A stretch of 64,000 nt of DNA, taken from contig DATBIM010000108.1 of assembly GCA_036556905.1 (NCBI GenBank), positions 1-64,000 of the forward strand. Direction: 5' to 3'. The DNA comes from 40CM-4-69-5 sp036556905 (GTDB taxonomy: Bacteria; Methylomirabilota; Methylomirabilia; Rokubacteriales; CSP1-6). Shown piece by piece: positions 60,896 to 64,000 of this stretch. The notes beneath the pieces are model-generated. The model saw only the letters and a program-made list of their open reading frames with translations. It made no database searches and had not been told where the DNA came from. Numbering within the stretch: the first letter of the stretch is position 1; each line of letters starts with the position of its first letter. A program made the translations under genes and the position numbers.

Positions 60896-62350
60896 ATGAA
60901 CCTGGCCGAGCTGCTCGCGACCACCGCGAAGCGGCACCCTCAGCGGCCGGCCGTGACCGACGTGCGTTCGGGGCGGTCGCTGAGCTACGCCGAGCTCGGT
61001 CTCGAGGCGGACGGGGTGGCCTCATTCCTGGCCGCGCAGGGCGTCGAGCCCGGCCAGCGTATCGGCCTGCTGGCCCCGAATGGGCTCGCTTACCTGCCCG
61101 CGGCCTTTGGCCTGCTGGCCAGTGGCGCCTGCCTGATCCCTTTGGCGACCAACCTCACACTGCCGGAAGTGAGCCGGATTCTCCGGGAGGTGGACGTCAA
61201 CGGCTGCCTGGCCTCGCCGGGAATGGAGCCGCTTGTCGGTGGCCCCGGCCGCGCGGCCCTCTCGCACGGCGCCTGCGAGGGATTCACGTTTCAGTGGATC
61301 AGCCGCGACGCCGAGGGCGCTTCGGGGCTGCGCCAGCTCAACCCGGCCTTCATCCGGTTCACCTCCGGGACGACCGCCAGCAGCAAGGGGGTCGTCCTCT
61401 CCCACGAGGCGACCGCCGCCCGCATCGCGGCCGCCGACCACGTCTTGAAGCTGAGCGAGGAGGACCGGATCCTCTGGGTGCTCCCCCTGGCCTATCACTT
61501 CGCAGTCACCATCGTGGCCTACGTCAAAGCGGGGGCTCACGTGCTGATGTGCCCCGACACCCTGCCGGGGGCCCTGGTCGACGCGATCGAGCGATTCCGG
61601 GCCACCCTGCTGTACGCCTCGCCGCTGCACTTCGAGCGGCTGGGCGGCCTCACAGGCCGCCCGCTGCCGAGCGTGCGCCTGGTGCTCTCCACCAGCGCCC
61701 CCATCACGGTGGCGGTGATGGATCGCTTCGAGTCGGTCTACGGCGTGCCCGTCGGGCAGGCTTACGGAATCATCGAAGCGGGCCTGCCGTGCATCAACGT
61801 GCGACAGGACGGAACCCCGGCGGCCAGCGTGGGCCGTCCGGTTCCCGGGTACGACGTCGCCGTCTTTTCGGACGAAGGCACGCGGCAGCCCGCCGGAACG
61901 CCGGGGGAAATCGGGGTGCGGGGGGCCGGCCTCTTCTCCGCATACTACGCGCCGTGGTTGCTGCGCGAGCGCCTCACCCGCGAGGGCTGGTTCATGACCG
62001 GCGACATCGGCTGGCTAGACGGCGCGGGCGCGCTGTACCTCAAGGGCCGCAAGAAGGCGGTCATCTTCGTGGCCGGGCTCAAGTTCTTCCCCGAGGAAGT
62101 GGAGGAGTGCATCAACGAATTCTCGGGGGTGAAGGAGTCGCGCGTGTTCGGCCGCCCGCATCCGCATCTGGGCGAGGTGCCGTGCGCCGAAGTCGTCCTG
62201 GCTCCTGACGGCGACCTGACGGCCCTGCAGGCGCACTGTACCCGCGCGCTCTCATCGTACAAGGTGCCGGTCGAATTTACCGTGGTGGATGCCATTCCCC
62301 GAACCCCCGGAGGTAAGATTCTCCGGCGGCCCGCCGCGATCGCGCGCTGA
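60896..62350 (+). CDS. ANL-superfamily acyl/aryl ligase
   Basis: 484 aa adenylate-forming ligase. Core motifs: A3 FTSGTTASSKGVVLSHEA near residue 155, the A5-type QAYGIIEAG, A7-like FMTGDIGWLDGAG, hinge KGRKKAVIFVAGLKFFP and the catalytic lysine PRTPGGKILRRP near the C terminus. No carrier domain is fused, so the acyl group is passed to the ACP encoded at the cluster start or to CoA. The pocket residues do not let me name the acid. Stop overlaps the next start (TGATG). Confidence 0.9.
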   Translation: MNLAELLATTAKRHPQRPAVTDVRSGRSLSYAELGLEADGVASFLAAQGVEPGQRIGLLAPNGLAYLPAAFGLLASGACLIPLATNLTLPEVSRILREVDVNGCLASPGMEPLVGGPGRAALSHGACEGFTFQWISRDAEGASGLRQLNPAFIRFTSGTTASSKGVVLSHEATAARIAAADHVLKLSEEDRILWVLPLAYHFAVTIVAYVKAGAHVLMCPDTLPGALVDAIERFRATLLYASPLHFERLGGLTGRPLPSVRLVLSTSAPITVAVMDRFESVYGVPVGQAYGIIEAGLPCINVRQDGTPAASVGRPVPGYDVAVFSDEGTRQPAGTPGEIGVRGAGLFSAYYAPWLLRERLTREGWFMTGDIGWLDGAGALYLKGRKKAVIFVAGLKFFPEEVEECINEFSGVKESRVFGRPHPHLGEVPCAEVVLAPDGDLTALQAHCTRALSSYKVPVEFTVVDAIPRTPGGKILRRPAAIAR

Positions 62351-63645
62351 TGGTCGCCTCCCCCCTGCGCGTGGGCGTCGTCGGCGCCGGCCCCACCGGC
62401 TCGGCCCTGGCCATCCTGCTCGCCCGCCAGGGCGCGGAGGTCACGCTGTTCGACCACGGCCGCCGCCCCGCGTTGCTCGTCGGGGAGTCCCTCGTGCCGG
62501 CCGTTGTGCCAATTCTGAACCGGCTGGGATTCGAAGAGGAGACGGCGGCGATTGGTCGCGTGAAACCCGGCGTCTCGTTCGTCTGGTCGTCGAGAGACCG
62601 CGTCAGTTTCCGGTTTGCCCGCTTTGCGCCGGCCGTGCCGCCCTATGCCTACAACATCCCGCGCCCGCAGTTCGACGAGGCCGTGCTGGCCCGGGCGATC
62701 GTCTCCGGCGTCCACCGGGTCGTCACCAACGCCCGGCTGGAGCCCGCCCGCGGAACCGGCACCGAGCTCGTGCTGAGCGCCGAGACACTGGCCGCGGCCC
62801 CCTCCCTGCAGGGGCGGCAACCCGACCTCATCGTCGACGCCACCGGCCGCGCCCGGCAGGCGGCCCGGGCGCTCGGCATCGGGGCCCGCGTCGGGCCGCG
62901 GGACGACGTCGCGCACTTCGCCCATTACGAGGGCTTCAGCTGGGACGACGAGCCGGGTCAGGTGGTGATCAACCGGATCAAGGCAGGCTGGAGCTGGCGC
63001 ATCCCTCTCAAGGACCGGCTCTCGGTCGGCATCGTGCTCGATCGGAAGGACGCCGCTGACTTCGGCGGCACGGCCGAAGAGCGGCTCGAGCGGGCCATCG
63101 CGCTGGATCCCGGGCTGTCCGAGACGCTGGCCGGGGCCCGCCGCGTGAGCCCGACCGCCACGTACTCCAACTACCAGCTCATCTCGGAGCGGGGCCACGG
63201 CCCCGGCTGGGTCATGGTGGGAGACGCCTTCGGCTTCGTGGATCCCATGCTCTCGCCGGGGGTCTTTCTCGGCCTGCGCTCGGCGGAGCTGGTGGCCGAC
63301 ACGCTCGCCCCCTTCGCCCAGGGGCGGATGAGCCCGACCCCGGCGGCGCTGGCCGCTGCGCTCGGCTCGTATACCGCCGTCCAGACCGCCATGCTCGACG
63401 CCTGGATGGCGCTCGTGGCCTACCTCTACGACGGCCGGCTCATGGCGATGCTCCGGGCCGGCCATGACTGGATGCAGGCGCACCCGGGCCGCCTCACCAG
63501 CGCGGTGCAGACTCATATCGAGCGGCAGGTCGCCCTGCAGGCGTCCGGCGTGGCCACGACGGCGCGCTACGGCCGCGGCCTGCTCCGGATGCTCGGGCGC
63601 TATGCGCTGCGCGGGGTCGACCCCGCCGAGCTGGCCATCCGCTGA
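62350..63645 (+). CDS. flavin-dependent halogenase-like enzyme
   Basis: 431 aa. FAD-binding VGVVGAGPTGSALAILLARQG at residues 8-28; GESLVP at 45-50; Lys72 in VKPG at the position of the catalytic lysine of FADH2-dependent halogenases; WSWRIP at 214-219, which is the WxWxIP motif that separates halogenases from monooxygenases; and GDAFGFVDPMLSPGVFLGL near residue 290. The C-terminal region is close to that of halogenases acting on carrier-bound or free small substrates. It needs a reductase supplying FADH2, which is not identified here. A hydroxylase or reductase activity cannot be excluded. Confidence 0.78.
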   Translation: MVASPLRVGVVGAGPTGSALAILLARQGAEVTLFDHGRRPALLVGESLVPAVVPILNRLGFEEETAAIGRVKPGVSFVWSSRDRVSFRFARFAPAVPPYAYNIPRPQFDEAVLARAIVSGVHRVVTNARLEPARGTGTELVLSAETLAAAPSLQGRQPDLIVDATGRARQAARALGIGARVGPRDDVAHFAHYEGFSWDDEPGQVVINRIKAGWSWRIPLKDRLSVGIVLDRKDAADFGGTAEERLERAIALDPGLSETLAGARRVSPTATYSNYQLISERGHGPGWVMVGDAFGFVDPMLSPGVFLGLRSAELVADTLAPFAQGRMSPTPAALAAALGSYTAVQTAMLDAWMALVAYLYDGRLMAMLRAGHDWMQAHPGRLTSAVQTHIERQVALQASGVATTARYGRGLLRMLGRYALRGVDPAELAIR

Positions 63646-63653
63646 GGACTGCG

Positions 63654-64000
63654 ATGAAGATCGGCGTGGTCTTCCCGCAAACCGATATCGGCACCGATCC
63701 GGGCGGCATCCGTGACTACGCCCAGGCCGTGGAGGCGCTGGGCTTCACGCACATCCTGGCCTATGACCATGTCCTGGGCGCCGATCGCCGCCGCCACACG
63801 GCCCTGACGGGTGCGTACGGCCATCGCGACGCCTTCCACGAGCCGTTCGTGCTGTTCGGGTTTCTGGCCGCCGTCACGCGCCGCGTGGAGCTGGCCACCG
63901 GCATCATCATCCTGCCCCAGCGCCAGACAGCCCTGGTCGCCAAGCAGGCCGCCGCCGTCGATGTCCTCTCCGGTGGCCGGCTGCGGCTCGGCGTCGCCGT
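63654..64000 (+). CDS. LLM-class (F420-type) oxidoreductase, 5' part
   Basis: The first 115 codons are visible: MKIGVVFPQTDIGTDP, YAQAVEALGFTHILAYDHV, EPFVLFGFLAAVTRRVELATGIIILPQRQ, and AAAVDVLSGGRLRLGVAV at the window edge. This is the N-terminal barrel of luciferase-like monooxygenases of the F420-dependent group. It follows the halogenase-like gene by eight bases, so it belongs to the same operon. Its C terminus is outside the window, so F420 against FMN use cannot be judged. Confidence 0.85.
   Translation, partial: MKIGVVFPQTDIGTDPGGIRDYAQAVEALGFTHILAYDHVLGADRRRHTALTGAYGHRDAFHEPFVLFGFLAAVTRRVELATGIIILPQRQTALVAKQAAAVDVLSGGRLRLGVA

Overview
The window is a chromosomal origin region from a high-GC, Gram-negative-type bacterium. 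Repeated PF04392 (ABC_sub_bind) substrate-binding genes, an F420-type luciferase-like oxidoreductase and the overall GC-rich style fit Candidatus Rokubacteria / Methylomirabilota (NC10). That assignment is inference from gene content; no rRNA is present to settle it. Genes left of about 36.8 kb run almost entirely on the minus strand, and the core genes to the right run on the plus strand. This divergence, with DnaA boxes at 36985-37004 and 38376-38445, places oriC beside dnaA.

Left edge (0-4.7 kb): two PF04392 paralogues sharing a 17-bp leader motif, one collapsed copy, a stand-alone Clp N-domain protein, and a small decayed integrative element bounded by a perfect 63-bp repeat of the 3' half of tRNA-Pro. 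4.7-14 kb: a mazF/pemK remnant, rdgB, rph, a cell-wall amidase, a dehalogenase-like fragment, a HIBADH-like dehydrogenase with a carboxymuconolactone-decarboxylase-like protein, and a four-gene MacB-type efflux operon. 14-19 kb: a pterin dehydratase, tmRNA with smpB, tRNA-Leu, and an AT-richer islet of three unknown genes that ends against a beheaded histidine kinase. 18.9-25.2 kb: two tightly overlapping minus-strand gene chains, DUF507-DUF507-ubiX-GT2-Gfo/Idh and response regulator-HD-GYP-CPBP-like-histidine kinase.

Origin block (25-47 kb): atpFHAGDC (without atpB and atpE), mnmA, parB, parA, candidate parS sites, rsmG, yidC, yidD, rnpA and rpmH on the left arm; dnaA, dnaN, recF, gyrB, gyrA and serS on the right arm. 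47-58 kb: an exported protein, a roughly 1,000-residue hybrid sensor kinase, a two-barrel outer-membrane protein, four serine tRNAs of different anticodon, tRNA-Arg(ACG) directly before tadA, large SRP RNA, then dnaX-ybaB-recR and tRNA-Asn. This right-arm order resembles the Bacillus subtilis origin region.

Right edge (58-64 kb): a compact carrier-protein cluster of ACP, condensation-superfamily acyltransferase, FAD oxidoreductase, ANL ligase, a flavin enzyme carrying the halogenase WxWxIP motif, and the start of an LLM oxidoreductase. It looks like a small, possibly undescribed halogenation or tailoring pathway and is the most interesting part of the window. A second recurring oddity is that several genes (rdgB, rsmG, rnpA, the large sensor kinase) have conserved or expected N termini with no well-placed ATG, GTG or TTG.
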